Position numbers and translations under genes: made by a program | Notes under the pieces: model-generated | Seen by the model: the letters and a program-made list of their open reading frames with translations, nothing else | What the model was told of the DNA's origin: nothing | Database searches by the model: none | NCBI GenBank assembly: GCA_021770065.1 | Contig: JAETRR010000004.1 | Coordinates: forward strand, 26,985 to 90,984 | DNA from: Lachnoclostridium sp. | Lineage (GTDB): Bacteria > Bacillota > Clostridia > Lachnospirales > Lachnospiraceae | Reading direction: 5' to 3' | DNA: 64,000 bases | In this document: one piece after another, positions 1-7,951 of the stretch | Layout: each line of letters starts with the position of its first letter | Position numbering within the stretch: the stretch's first letter is position 1

Positions 1-894
1 CATAGCCGGATACCGGTCAAACTGAGCCATTCCCATGGCACCCATGATATCTGTCATATTGCATTTATACCATGGGCCCACAATATCGTACTCCCATGCT
101 CCCGGCTTTGTCTTAGCCAGGGCATCTTTACTCTGGCCATGAAGCGAGAATAACTGCAGCCGGTGATAGAGCTCCCTGCCATCCATGTCCGGTATGTTCC
201 AGACCAGCGCTCCCCCTTCTGCTGTTGTAAAATTCTTGACTGCGTGGAAACTGAAATTGGTGAGATCCGCAATGGAACCGACCATTCTTCCTTTATAAGA
301 AGCGCCCAGAGCATGGGCCGCATCCTCAACCACTGCCACGCGCCCGATTGCCCTCTGAAACTTATTGGACGGTAAGAAAAGCTTTTTCTTTCTCTCCAGA
401 ATTTCAAAGATCCTGTCATAGTCACAGGGGATTCCCCCCAGATCCACGGGAATCACTGCCTTAGTGTGTTCGTTAACGGCCTGCTCCAGGGCGTCATAAT
501 CCATCTCCAGGCTTCCTTCCCGGCAGTCTATCAGCACAGGCTTAGCGCCCACATGACAGATTACCGAGGCGGATGCCGTGTAAGTGTAGGCACAGGTAAT
601 GACTTCATCTTCTTCACTGCCGTATATCCCGTCTATACCGCAGGAATCCCTTCCTATTCCAAGAAGACGCAGACTCATCTCCCCGGCTGCGGTCTGGCTG
701 TTCAGGCAGACACATCCGTCTGCCCCGGTATAGTCTGTCAGCAGTTTTTCCAGGGTTTTAACCTTGGGTCCGGTTGTGATCCAGCCGGAGCGGAGTGTAT
801 CTGTCACCTCCCTGATTTCTTCTTCCGAAATGTCCGGAGGCGAAAATGGAATATTCATTTTTCCTTCTGTTTCACTGTTTTTATCAAGTTCCAT
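1..894 (-). CDS. DegT/DnrJ/EryC1/StrS-family sugar aminotransferase (3' end outside window)
   Basis: PLP-dependent aminotransferase of the family that aminates nucleotide-linked keto-sugars for surface polysaccharide or glycan synthesis. 298 codons are present and the C-terminus runs off the window. Seen: aspartate motif VEDAAHALG near residue 190, PLP lysine in SFHAVKNFTTAEGG (Lys220), and the CNMTDIMGAMGMAQ segment typical of the family. The ATG at 894 has GAGGGG about seven bases upstream; MNIPF at codon 13 is an alternative start. It lies 36 bp after the loaP-like gene and is probably the first structural gene of a polysaccharide locus continuing leftwards. The exact sugar cannot be told. 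Confidence 0.88.
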   Translation of the reverse strand, partial: MELDKNSETEGKMNIPFSPPDISEEEIREVTDTLRSGWITTGPKVKTLEKLLTDYTGADGCVCLNSQTAAGEMSLRLLGIGRDSCGIDGIYGSEEDEVITCAYTYTASASVICHVGAKPVLIDCREGSLEMDYDALEQAVNEHTKAVIPVDLGGIPCDYDRIFEILERKKKLFLPSNKFQRAIGRVAVVEDAAHALGASYKGRMVGSIADLTNFSFHAVKNFTTAEGGALVWNIPDMDGRELYHRLQLFSLHGQSKDALAKTKPGAWEYDIVGPWYKCNMTDIMGAMGMAQFDRYPAM

Positions 895-930
895 TGCATT
901 CCCCTCAATCTATCCTATAACGTTTTGTCT

Positions 931-1479
931 TCAGACACCTTCTGCCTGCTTTTTTGCATTCATCTGATCTCCTTCCAGACGAAGCCCCATCAGAACCTCC
1001 CGGTCTCTTCCGAACAAATGCACCCGGATAACCACATACCTCAGACGGAGCCGTTTCTTTACCACCCGGTCCAGATACTTCTTTAAAGGTGCTCCGCAGG
1101 CTGTTATATTTCCCTGTCCGTCCGCTTCCACCGGGGATAGACGTACCGTGTACTCCTCATCCCCATTAAGCAGCTCTTTTAAAAATCCTTCTTCCTCCGG
1201 TGATACGGGATAAAATTCCTCTTCCTCTCTTCCCAATATCTTCGTATAGGAAGAAACCTGTTTCAGCTGCTGATACAGTTCCTTTGGGTGCTGTGTACTT
1301 ATAAACACATATCCCGGAAACAGCCGCTCTACATGAACCCGGCAGGTTCCCCGGATACGCCAGACAGCCTCCCGTTTCAGCAGGAAACAATCCTCATAAA
1401 TCTCTGCGTCCACCATTTTCCGGATGTTCTTTGCTGTTTCTTCTTCACTTCCTGTAATCGTCTGTACAGCATACCACAT
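931..1479 (-). CDS. loaP: NusG-like antiterminator, LoaP family (second copy)
   Basis: NusG paralogue of 182 residues. The N-terminal NGN domain begins MWYAVQTITGSEEE and contains the FPGYVFI signature; a KOW-like C-terminal part (about residues 120-175) follows. LoaP proteins act as processive antiterminators for long polysaccharide or secondary-metabolite operons, and the position directly before a sugar aminotransferase fits that. Housekeeping NusG normally sits beside secE and rplK, which are absent here. It is 225 bp downstream of another NusG-like gene with two RNA hairpins between. Its KOW region is less canonical than that of the neighbour. Family placement is from motifs. Confidence 0.8.
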   Translation of the reverse strand: MWYAVQTITGSEEETAKNIRKMVDAEIYEDCFLLKREAVWRIRGTCRVHVERLFPGYVFISTQHPKELYQQLKQVSSYTKILGREEEEFYPVSPEEEGFLKELLNGDEEYTVRLSPVEADGQGNITACGAPLKKYLDRVVKKRLRLRYVVIRVHLFGRDREVLMGLRLEGDQMNAKKQAEGV

Positions 1480-1586
1480 ACTCTTGCTCTCTCCCGTTCT
1501 CTTTCCATAATCCCGGTTCTCCTGTCAGGCCAAAATACCTAAACCGTCAAAACACCTCTTACCGAATGCTCACAGGATATGAAAAT

Positions 1587-1618
1587 GGGTATGCTTCGCC
1601 GCTTTGCGGCACATACCC
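1587..1618. promoter_or_regulatory. Nested stem-loop between the two loaP-like genes
   Basis: Outer arms GGGTATG (1587-1593) and CATACCC (1612-1618) enclose an inner GCCGC/GCGGC stem with a three-base loop. It is transcribed between the two loaP-like genes and lacks a following U-run on the minus strand, so it is not an obvious terminator. LoaP is known to act through a dual-hairpin RNA; this one together with the hairpin at 1650-1684 could be such an element, which is inference. Confidence 0.45.
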
Positions 1619-1649
1619 CAAATAAATCTTCTTTCTTATGACGCACTTC

Positions 1650-1684
1650 TACCTGCTCCGCAGTCTGAAACTGTAGAGCAGGTA
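1650..1684. promoter_or_regulatory. Stem-loop after first loaP-like gene
   Basis: Nine-base perfect arms TACCTGCTC (1650-1658) and GAGCAGGTA (1676-1684), with an inner CAGT/ACTG stem. It starts 20 bases after the stop of the upstream loaP-like gene. The arm GAGCAGGT is shared with the crossover region of the inverted repeats at 2272-2299 and 2515-2542, so it may be a related protein- or RNA-recognition site. No U-run follows on the minus strand. Confidence 0.45.
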
Positions 1685-1704
1685 TGATACTTTTCTCTAT
1701 GATG

Positions 1705-2232
1705 CTAATTCTTGGAAATAATCTCCAGCCCGACCTGCATTTCCCGGAAACTGCCCATGGAGGGCATTCCTATCCGGGCAATCCGCTTATGACGGTCAAT
1801 CCTGCGGATCAGATTCTCTCTTCCTCTTAAAGGCCCTTCTGTCACAACAGTCTGTCCGTTCCGTATATATCCCCGGGACATCCCGGAATGATGACCGGAT
1901 CCGCAGAGTATCTTGAGAAGTTTCTCTTCCTCCGGTTCCACCCGGACCAGCTTTCCGTCATTTTCAAATACAGAAAATACCTGGGGATATCTCTTTAATT
2001 CCTCCGTCAGTTTCTCTTCATTCCTGCTCTCCAGAAACAGGTAGTGCGGAAACAAAGGCTGTTGTTCCAGATGCCACACTCCGTTATAGCGACGCATACG
2101 GTCATAGGTGAACACAAAAGCATCTTCCAGAGCTTCTCTGGTTAAATGCCTTTTACAGGCATAAAGCAGTTCTTCCTCCTTCTGATTAGGACAATAGAGT
2201 ACGTACCAGATACGAAGCCCCCCTTTCCTCAC
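1705..2232 (-). CDS. loaP: NusG-like antiterminator, LoaP family (first copy)
   Basis: 175-residue NusG paralogue: NGN domain starting RIWYVLYCPNQKEE with FPHYLFLES in place of FPGYVFI, and a clear KOW motif near the C-terminus (GPLRGRENLIRRIDRHKRIA). Start is GTG at 2232, the only start in frame, with AAGGA nine to twelve bases upstream. It is the promoter-proximal gene of the polysaccharide locus and lies directly downstream of the candidate invertible promoter. Two consecutive, divergent LoaP-type proteins are unusual; they could form a relay or serve different RNA signals (inference). Confidence 0.8.
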   Translation of the reverse strand: MRKGGLRIWYVLYCPNQKEEELLYACKRHLTREALEDAFVFTYDRMRRYNGVWHLEQQPLFPHYLFLESRNEEKLTEELKRYPQVFSVFENDGKLVRVEPEEEKLLKILCGSGHHSGMSRGYIRNGQTVVTEGPLRGRENLIRRIDRHKRIARIGMPSMGSFREMQVGLEIISKN

Positions 2233-2271
2233 AAACAGAATCCTTATTTGGCAGAAATCTGTATTGCATAT

Positions 2272-2299
2272 TTTTTCGTAGAGTAACCTGCTCTACGAA
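2272..2299 (-). repeat. Left inverted repeat of candidate invertible promoter
   Basis: Read on the minus strand, this 28-base site matches the plus-strand site at 2515-2542 in 27 of 28 positions. Each site is itself an inverted arm pair (TTTCGTAGAG / CTCTACGAAA) around a 7-base spacer CAGGTTA, the layout of a tyrosine-recombinase core site. The spacer is identical in the two sites and in opposite orientation, as inversion requires. Confidence 0.7.
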
Positions 2300-2523
2300 A
2301 TCGGGAGGAAAATTTTGGTTTATACACCTATATTTTGTAAATTCAGAACACCATTGCCCTCATAAAAAGAACATTATTTTCTTAAATTTGTAAATAAAAG
2401 GGATCTATCATGTGATTTAACAAAGAATGCAGCGAAAAATTTAGAATTCATCTTGAAAATATCTATAGATCTGGTTATAATAATAACCGTTGAACACAGA
2501 ACACAAATTTTTTCTTCGTAGAG
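2291..2523. other. Candidate invertible promoter segment (233 bp)
   Basis: The DNA between the two spacers has no open frame of note, is AT-rich and carries one good sigma-A promoter pointing rightwards (2453-2481), away from the loaP genes. Flipping the segment would place the promoter about 95 bases before the loaP start at 2232. No comparably good promoter facing loaP was found in the present orientation, so the locus would be mostly OFF as sequenced. The rest of the gap between the two genes (2543-2817) holds no gene or strong signal that I can see. No recombinase gene is in the window. Confidence 0.6.
2453..2481 (+). promoter_or_regulatory. Sigma-A promoter inside invertible segment
   Basis: TTGAAA at 2453-2458, 17-base spacer, TATAAT at 2476-2481. 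Predicted start near 2488, so the transcript would read through the right inverted repeat toward the MATE gene at 2923. Confidence 0.7.
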
Positions 2524-2542
2524 CAGGTTACTCTAAGAAAAA
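2515..2542 (+). repeat. Right inverted repeat of candidate invertible promoter
   Basis: Plus-strand copy of the site at 2272-2299: one mismatch in 28 positions (A for C in the right arm). Core is TTCGTAGAG, spacer CAGGTTA, CTCTAAGAA. Confidence 0.7.
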
Positions 2543-2817
2543 TCGGCAGAGCGCATGTTCTGTTTTTTTATTTCTGCGAGCTATTTGGCTTCCATATATA
2601 CCGTCACGGAGGCATACCTGTATCAATCAGCATCCGTCTGCTTCACCCTCTCAGGCCTTTTCAATATACTCCCTCTGTTCTTCTTCTATTTCCTGTATAT
2701 CCGACGAAAAGTCCTCCCTTCACGGCATATTTTTTGTCATTTTAGCATTTACCCGAAATACTGTTTTTTACAGCATTCTCTGATTTTCACAGACTTAAAA
2801 ATCTTCTTCAAAATATC

Positions 2818-2846
2818 TTGCACGATTGACTTTGTTTTATTATAAT
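2818..2846 (+). promoter_or_regulatory. Promoter of the MATE gene
   Basis: TTGCAC at 2818-2823, 17-base spacer, TATAAT at 2841-2846; predicted start about 70 bases before the MATE start codon. Confidence 0.65.
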
Positions 2847-2922
2847 AGCGCAGATATCGAAAGAAGGCGGCAGGGATAAAACTTCCGCCCTCTATGCGTT
2901 CAGAAATGAGAGGATGAAAATT

Positions 2923-4314
2923 ATGGAAAAAGATATGACGAAAGGCAGCCCTGTGAAAATTATTCTCGGCTTCACCCTGCCTATTTTTATAGGAAATGTA
3001 TTTCAGCAGCTCTACAGCATGGCCGACACCATTATTGTAGGAAAATTTGTGGGAACGCCCGCACTGGCTGCCGTGGGCTCTACCGGAACCATTACCTTTC
3101 TGATCCTCGGCTTTCTTATGGGAATGACCGTGGGTTTTACGGTGCTGACTGCCCAGCGGTTCGGAGCCGGAGATATGGACGGCATGCGTAAAACCGTAGG
3201 AAGCGCAGCCTTGCTTTCCCTAATCGTTTCCCTAATTATGACGGCAGGCAGCATGCTCGGCATGCGCCCTTTGATGAAGCTTATGAATACTCCCGATGAT
3301 ATCTTTGCGGATGCTTATACCTATATTATGATCATCTGCGCCGGAATCTTTGCCCAGGTACTATACAACCTGCTCTCCTGCATCTTAAGAGCACTTGGGA
3401 ACAGCAAAACGCCCCTGTACTTTTTGATTCTGGCGGCAATTCTGAATATTGTTCTGGATCTGGTGCTGATTATCAGCTTTAAAATGGGCGTGGCCGGAGC
3501 CGCTCTCGCCACTGTAATTTCCCAGGGCGTCTCCGGTATCCTCTGCCTGGTTTATATTATAAGGAAGGTTCCTCTGCTGAAGCTTAAGAAGGAAGACTGG
3601 CTGCCGGACGGGCATCTGGCACGCATTCAGATGGGAATCGGCTTTCCCATGGCTCTTCAATACTCCATAACGGCTGTGGGAACAATGATGATGCAGTCCT
3701 CCCTGAACCTCCTCGGCTCCCTGTCCGTAGCCGCCTTTACGGCCGCCAGCAAGATTGAGCAGGTAGTCACCCAGGCTTACGTGGCCCTTGGCACCACCAT
3801 ATCCACCTACTGCGCCCAGAATGTGGGAGCCGGAGATATCCGGCGCGTGCGCCAGGGTTTCCGGGCATCCACCCTGATAGGCTTTGCCTACAGCATTCTG
3901 GCCTCCGCCTTTGTGATGACCAGCGGAAAATACTTGACCTATCTGTTTGTATCCGAACATGTTTCGGATATCATCGGCGAGGTAGACCTTTACCTGAACT
4001 GTATCGGCTATTTCTTCCTGCCCCTGACCATTGTAAATGTCTACAGGAACGGCATCCAGGGCATGGGCTTCGGGCTTCTGCCCATGACAGCCGGAGTGGC
4101 CGAATTGATTGGCCGCGGCGTGGTGGCTGTCATCGCCGCCAGGCAGAGAAGCTATCTTGGTGTCTGCCTGGCAAGCCCTGCTGCCTGGGTGCTGGCCGGA
4201 GCACTGCTGATCGGCATGTATTTTTACATTATAAAGGTCTACGGGAAAAAGCTGGGGACTGTCCGCTCTGAAAATCTATTGCGGGAGAAAAAGCATTCTC
4301 CCTGCAGAGTTTAG
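2923..4314 (+). CDS. MATE-family multidrug/sodium exporter
   Basis: Polytopic inner-membrane transporter of about 463 residues, the usual MATE length, with roughly twelve hydrophobic segments arranged as two repeats. Seen: N-terminal GSPVKIILGFTLPIFIGNVFQQLYSMADTIIVGKFVG, typical of the family in Clostridia, and the second-half equivalent beginning IGFPMALQYSITAVGTMMMQ. Cation-coupled export of drugs or metabolites is the family role; the substrate is unknown. ATG at 2923 is preferred over ATG at 2914 because GAGAGG lies nine bases before it. It stands alone, convergent with the ABC exporter genes. Confidence 0.9.
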   Translation: MEKDMTKGSPVKIILGFTLPIFIGNVFQQLYSMADTIIVGKFVGTPALAAVGSTGTITFLILGFLMGMTVGFTVLTAQRFGAGDMDGMRKTVGSAALLSLIVSLIMTAGSMLGMRPLMKLMNTPDDIFADAYTYIMIICAGIFAQVLYNLLSCILRALGNSKTPLYFLILAAILNIVLDLVLIISFKMGVAGAALATVISQGVSGILCLVYIIRKVPLLKLKKEDWLPDGHLARIQMGIGFPMALQYSITAVGTMMMQSSLNLLGSLSVAAFTAASKIEQVVTQAYVALGTTISTYCAQNVGAGDIRRVRQGFRASTLIGFAYSILASAFVMTSGKYLTYLFVSEHVSDIIGEVDLYLNCIGYFFLPLTIVNVYRNGIQGMGFGLLPMTAGVAELIGRGVVAVIAARQRSYLGVCLASPAAWVLAGALLIGMYFYIIKVYGKKLGTVRSENLLREKKHSPCRV

Positions 4315-4388
4315 CGCAGACGGTAAGCCGGACGAATGATATCTGCCCTGCCGCATTCCGGCACTTTCCCGGATCTTTCTTCATGGTG

Positions 4389-5480
4389 TCAGCACCTTTG
4401 GCAGTGAATCAGCAATACGGTGATTTCAACAGCCAGCAGAACAATCAGGGCAGATATTATCATCGGCATTGCGCCGACCGCTCCTGCAAGTAAAAGCATA
4501 ACCGCCGGTACGATATATTTTCGGGGATGGTGCTGCAGATCGCTCTCAATTTTCCACCCCCGAACCGGGTAAAACCATTCCAGAAGAACGGAGAAAAGAG
4601 CACTCTGCATGGCAAAGAAAACGGCGGTAAGAATCGTCTGAAAAGTAACTCCTCCCATCCGGAGCTGCCAGCTGCAGAGGAAAATCACATCTGCGGTTAT
4701 GTTACACAGGAAAATGAACAGACAATAAGGTATGCAAAAGGTTTTCTTTTGACCGGGCAGAAAACGCACCGCCTGCTCTAAATCACGATCGCAGGACAGC
4801 AGTATGCAGACAGGCGTATTCAAAGAAAGAATTGCAAAGCCTATGGGGATAACAGACATATCTTCCATATGCCGGAACATCAAAGGCAGTACACAGGCTG
4901 CACACCACATAATCACAGTATTCAGAAAATAGTTTTTGTGGCTTTTCAGATACCGGAAGAAATAAATCCATACCGAATGATGTCTGCACCCTCTTACGTT
5001 TGATTTGCTCTTCGTTTCCTGAAGATAGAATAAAGTTCCTGCATGCCTGTATCTTTTCAATGAGAAAACGACGGCTGTCATAAGGACTGCATTTACTGCA
5101 CAGAGAATACTGCCTAAAACTTCTGCCCGGTTCCATACCGATACGGCCAGTAAAACCGCCAGCAGAACCATCGTTTTCGTCAGAAAGGTATAAATACCCA
5201 TTACAGCAATATATGCAAAAACAAATTCCCGCTCTTTAAAGGGAAGCATAACCATATTCTGCATATCAGCGGCGTTATCTTCCGAAGAAAGAGCCTGCCA
5301 CATCACGCCTGCAGTAAAGACACTTACCGTCAGATATAAAATGGACAGCGCGATCCCGATCTGAAAACCGGCAGTATGCAATCCCCAGAAGAGAATCAGA
5401 CAGATAAAAACCGTCCTTATCAGTCTCTCATATTTCACACCGAATAATTTTATTGTATAGGCTTTAAATATCATTTTCAC
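4389..5480 (-). CDS. ABC-2-type exporter permease, hypothetical
   Basis: 363-residue membrane protein with about nine hydrophobic segments and no recognised motif of its own. Its start (GTG at 5480, with GGGAGG nine bases upstream; ATG at 5474 is possible) overlaps the end of the ATP-binding gene by 17 bp, so the two are translationally coupled and should form one transporter. With the 58-residue membrane protein at 6173-6349 this makes a three-gene operon. Export of a peptide or lipid is common for such small units, but the substrate cannot be read from the sequence. Confidence 0.75.
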   Translation of the reverse strand: MKMIFKAYTIKLFGVKYERLIRTVFICLILFWGLHTAGFQIGIALSILYLTVSVFTAGVMWQALSSEDNAADMQNMVMLPFKEREFVFAYIAVMGIYTFLTKTMVLLAVLLAVSVWNRAEVLGSILCAVNAVLMTAVVFSLKRYRHAGTLFYLQETKSKSNVRGCRHHSVWIYFFRYLKSHKNYFLNTVIMWCAACVLPLMFRHMEDMSVIPIGFAILSLNTPVCILLSCDRDLEQAVRFLPGQKKTFCIPYCLFIFLCNITADVIFLCSWQLRMGGVTFQTILTAVFFAMQSALFSVLLEWFYPVRGWKIESDLQHHPRKYIVPAVMLLLAGAVGAMPMIISALIVLLAVEITVLLIHCQRC

Positions 5481-6171
5481 AGCACAGAGCCTCCCGGATG
5501 ACTGCAGCGTTCATCTGCCCGTTTTCAAAGGTCTGACGGATTTGTCCGTCTTCCAGGACAAATACGCGATCAGAAGTCAGCGTAATACTTTCCAGAATGT
5601 GAGAAGAGAACAGAACTGTTCCATATTCCCTGTAACCGGCAATCTGCTTGTACAGATATTCCGTACTCTCAAAATCCAGTCCGTTTACCGGCTCATCCAG
5701 CAGGAGCAGATCCGGTTTTAACGCAAAAGCAGTTATCAAAAAAGCCTTTTTCCGGCTGCCGGTTGAGAGATCTTTTAATAAAACGTCTGTATAATCTTCA
5801 AAGCGAAATCCCTGTATCAGTTCCGAAACATCAGGCAGTTTTTTCTTATATGCCGAGAAGACATAAGAAAGATATTCATGAAAGGTAAAATACCGAAAGG
5901 AATTGTCCTCGGCAAACACGGTATAGCGGCAAAATTTAAAATCCCGATCTCTAAATCTTACGGGGCGTCCGCAAAACAAAATACCATCGGAACGAAAAGC
6001 AGGGAGCAGACCGGACAGCACTTTCAAAAATGTCGTTTTCCCGGCGCCGTTCAGCCCAATCAAGCCCACAGCCTCATGCCCGGCCAGCTCTAACGAAAGT
6101 TCCCGAAGCACCATTTTTTCACTGCAATACCATGCTCTCAAATTTTTTATCGTCAGCAGAGATGTACTCAT
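5464..6171 (-). CDS. ABC transporter ATP-binding protein
   Basis: 235-residue nucleotide-binding domain. Walker A GLNGAGKTT, signature-like LSTGSRKKAFL, Walker B LLLLDEPVNGLD and a switch histidine in SSHILES. The signature LSTGS and the resemblance to CcmA/YtrB-type subunits point to an exporter. ATG at 6171 is chosen because GAGGGGG lies nine bases upstream; an in-frame extension exists but lacks a binding site. It sits between a small membrane protein gene (stop at 6173, one base away) and the permease gene it overlaps. Confidence 0.88.
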   Translation of the reverse strand: MSTSLLTIKNLRAWYCSEKMVLRELSLELAGHEAVGLIGLNGAGKTTFLKVLSGLLPAFRSDGILFCGRPVRFRDRDFKFCRYTVFAEDNSFRYFTFHEYLSYVFSAYKKKLPDVSELIQGFRFEDYTDVLLKDLSTGSRKKAFLITAFALKPDLLLLDEPVNGLDFESTEYLYKQIAGYREYGTVLFSSHILESITLTSDRVFVLEDGQIRQTFENGQMNAAVIREALCCENDI

Positions 6172-6172
6172 T

Positions 6173-6349
6173 TTATCTGCCCCCTCTGCTATCTTTTTCC
6201 TTTTTCCATGCTGCATAAGCCGAATACAGGAATACCCCGCCTAAAATAACATAAAGAAAAGCCGTTTCAAAGCTGCCCGATATGCCGCTTACAACAGCGG
6301 CTGCCAGCCAGATCAAACCTGCAGACCCTCGAAAATATACATGACGCAT
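6173..6349 (-). CDS. Small membrane protein of the ABC operon (58 aa)
   Basis: 58-residue protein starting MRHVYFRGSAG, with two hydrophobic stretches (about residues 11-24 and 28-45) and a basic tail WKKEKDSRGGR. A strong GAGGAGG lies nine bases before the ATG at 6349, and the stop is one base before the start of the ABC ATP-binding gene, so it is very likely translated and part of that transporter or its regulation. No family recognised. Confidence 0.65.
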   Translation of the reverse strand: MRHVYFRGSAGLIWLAAAVVSGISGSFETAFLYVILGGVFLYSAYAAWKKEKDSRGGR

Positions 6350-6458
6350 AATCTTTACCTCCTCGAATGATTCTTTATTTGCTGTGTCTATATCATAGCT
6401 TAAAAGGTACGGTTATGCGCAAATGTCCATAAACGGCAGGTTTTTGACCACGAAAACA

Positions 6459-6640
6459 GGGGCTGTCGAGAAATAAGGCAGCAGACTTTTCTGATACCCA
6501 GTGTCCGGCTGTTTGTGAACAGACTGTCTGATATGGACGGATATTGCTTTAGCAATGTCCGTACAGAGCAGACAGAATGTACACAAACCGTCCGAACACA
6601 GGGTATAGAAATGGCTGCTGCCTTATTTCTCGACAGCCCC
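6459..6640. repeat. 182-bp near-perfect palindrome with 26-bp perfect ends (MITE-like)
   Basis: The first 26 bases (6459-6484, beginning GGGGCTGTCGAGAAATAAGG) are the exact reverse complement of 6615-6640. Inside, about 63 more bases on each side pair with roughly 80% identity around a small central loop near 6550. The end sequence recurs as short hairpins at 39057-39083 and 58985-59011. No target-site duplication is obvious. It fills most of the 300-bp gap between the 58-residue gene and the histidine kinase stop, where it may also end transcription. Confidence 0.8.
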
Positions 6641-6652
6641 TATCGTAATCCT

Positions 6653-7951
6653 TTATACATCAGATATGCTCTGATAAGATAAAGCGGCAACAGCCCTGAA
6701 TATATTGTCGTCATAAGATATCTGCACCATTCCGTCATATTTTTCAGCGGCAGTCCGGGCGCTTTTTAATCCCCATCCATGCAATCCGTTTCCGTCTTTT
6801 GAAGTTTTCAACGATCCGTCCTGTTTTACAGGCGGAGCCAGAAAACTGTTCTCCACCTTTATAATGAGCATCTGATTGATACGGCGAATGGTAAGCCGAA
6901 CAAATCTCTGCTCGGCCGCCGGTATCTGCTTTGCGGCTTCCAGTGCATTATCCAGCAGATTCCCCAATATAGCGCACAAATCTGCACTCCTAAGATTTGT
7001 ATGGCGGGGGAATTCTGCCTGTACCTGATACTTTATCCCGTTCTTCTCTGCTGTTACGGCTTTGCTGCTTATGAGATAATCTACGGTTTCATCTCCCGTC
7101 CACACCATATCCGTCATTTCCTTCATTGGTGTCTGCAATTCGTCCAGATACTGCATGGCCTCATCTGTCTTATTATGAGAAAGCAGCCGGCGCAGCACAC
7201 CGATATGATTATGGAAATCATGGAACAGTTTTGCATTGAGCGCGTAAGCGCTGTTCAAAGCGGTGTAATCGCGCTCCAGCAATTCCGCCTGCTCGGATTT
7301 CAGTTCTGCCAGCTCCTTTTCAACTTCATACTGCCTGTTCATGTTGAATACCAGAACAGACATCATTAAGACAACTGCCAAAATCGTCCACATATCTAAT
7401 GTATCATCTGCAATCGTAAGAACCGTCTGCTCAGATAAAGTTATGACCGCCGCAAAACCTGCCACGGCAATCATAGAAGCAAATCGGAACGCTTCTCTGC
7501 CGGTCAGATCTGGATGTTTCAAAAGATACCATATCAAAACAGCCAATAACAAATGGACACACCAGACCGCGATTTGTCCGCTTCCCGTCCCATGGGCAGG
7601 AAAGGCAGGAGAACGGAATATCACGCCGAGCCATGCCGCAAAAAGAAATTGCCAGAATGTAACGGCAATCTCATAAAAAATCCCCACAAACAGACTCATT
7701 CGTGTATCTGCTTCCTGAAAATAACGGGCACAGGCTGCAGTCAGAACGGCTTCTGAGAGCACACGATAAACATCCGGCAGTTCCGTCACGTAAAATATAA
7801 CAGAGACAGCAGCCGCACCGGCAAAAACCGGCACTATACTTTTCTTTTCAGGCCTTTTGGCCGAAAGCAGCCGAAAAATCAGAAACAGACAGACAACAGA
7901 GCGTACGCTGCAGGCGAGAATGTCTGAGAATAAAATGAGCAGGCCCGTCAT
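6653..7951 (-). CDS. GHKL-type sensor histidine kinase (AgrC/LytS-like)
   Basis: 432-residue membrane kinase: about six N-terminal membrane segments (residues 1-195), a short coiled linker, the histidine box LFHDFHNHIGVLRRLL, and an ATP-binding domain with the N box ILGNLLDNALEA and a glycine-rich GLHGWGLKSARTAAEKYDG. These are features of the AgrC/BlpH class that senses peptides or envelope signals. Start is ATG at 7951 inside an ATGA overlap with the response regulator stop; GGGGG lies upstream. It forms a two-component system with the LytTR regulator. The adjacent ABC exporter could be a target (inference). Confidence 0.9.
   Translation of the reverse strand: MTGLLILFSDILACSVRSVVCLFLIFRLLSAKRPEKKSIVPVFAGAAAVSVIFYVTELPDVYRVLSEAVLTAACARYFQEADTRMSLFVGIFYEIAVTFWQFLFAAWLGVIFRSPAFPAHGTGSGQIAVWCVHLLLAVLIWYLLKHPDLTGREAFRFASMIAVAGFAAVITLSEQTVLTIADDTLDMWTILAVVLMMSVLVFNMNRQYEVEKELAELKSEQAELLERDYTALNSAYALNAKLFHDFHNHIGVLRRLLSHNKTDEAMQYLDELQTPMKEMTDMVWTGDETVDYLISSKAVTAEKNGIKYQVQAEFPRHTNLRSADLCAILGNLLDNALEAAKQIPAAEQRFVRLTIRRINQMLIIKVENSFLAPPVKQDGSLKTSKDGNGLHGWGLKSARTAAEKYDGMVQISYDDNIFRAVAALSYQSISDV

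Noticed and set aside
2490..2845. Open frames of about 97 codons to the right of the inverted repeat
   Set aside because: No ribosome binding site, no conserved motif, low-complexity hydrophobic reading, and they overlap the right recombination-like site and the MATE promoter. A short acidic frame on the other strand (ending REYIEKA) has no start codon.
3012..3960. Minus-strand frames inside the MATE gene
   Set aside because: Antisense shadows without ribosome binding sites.
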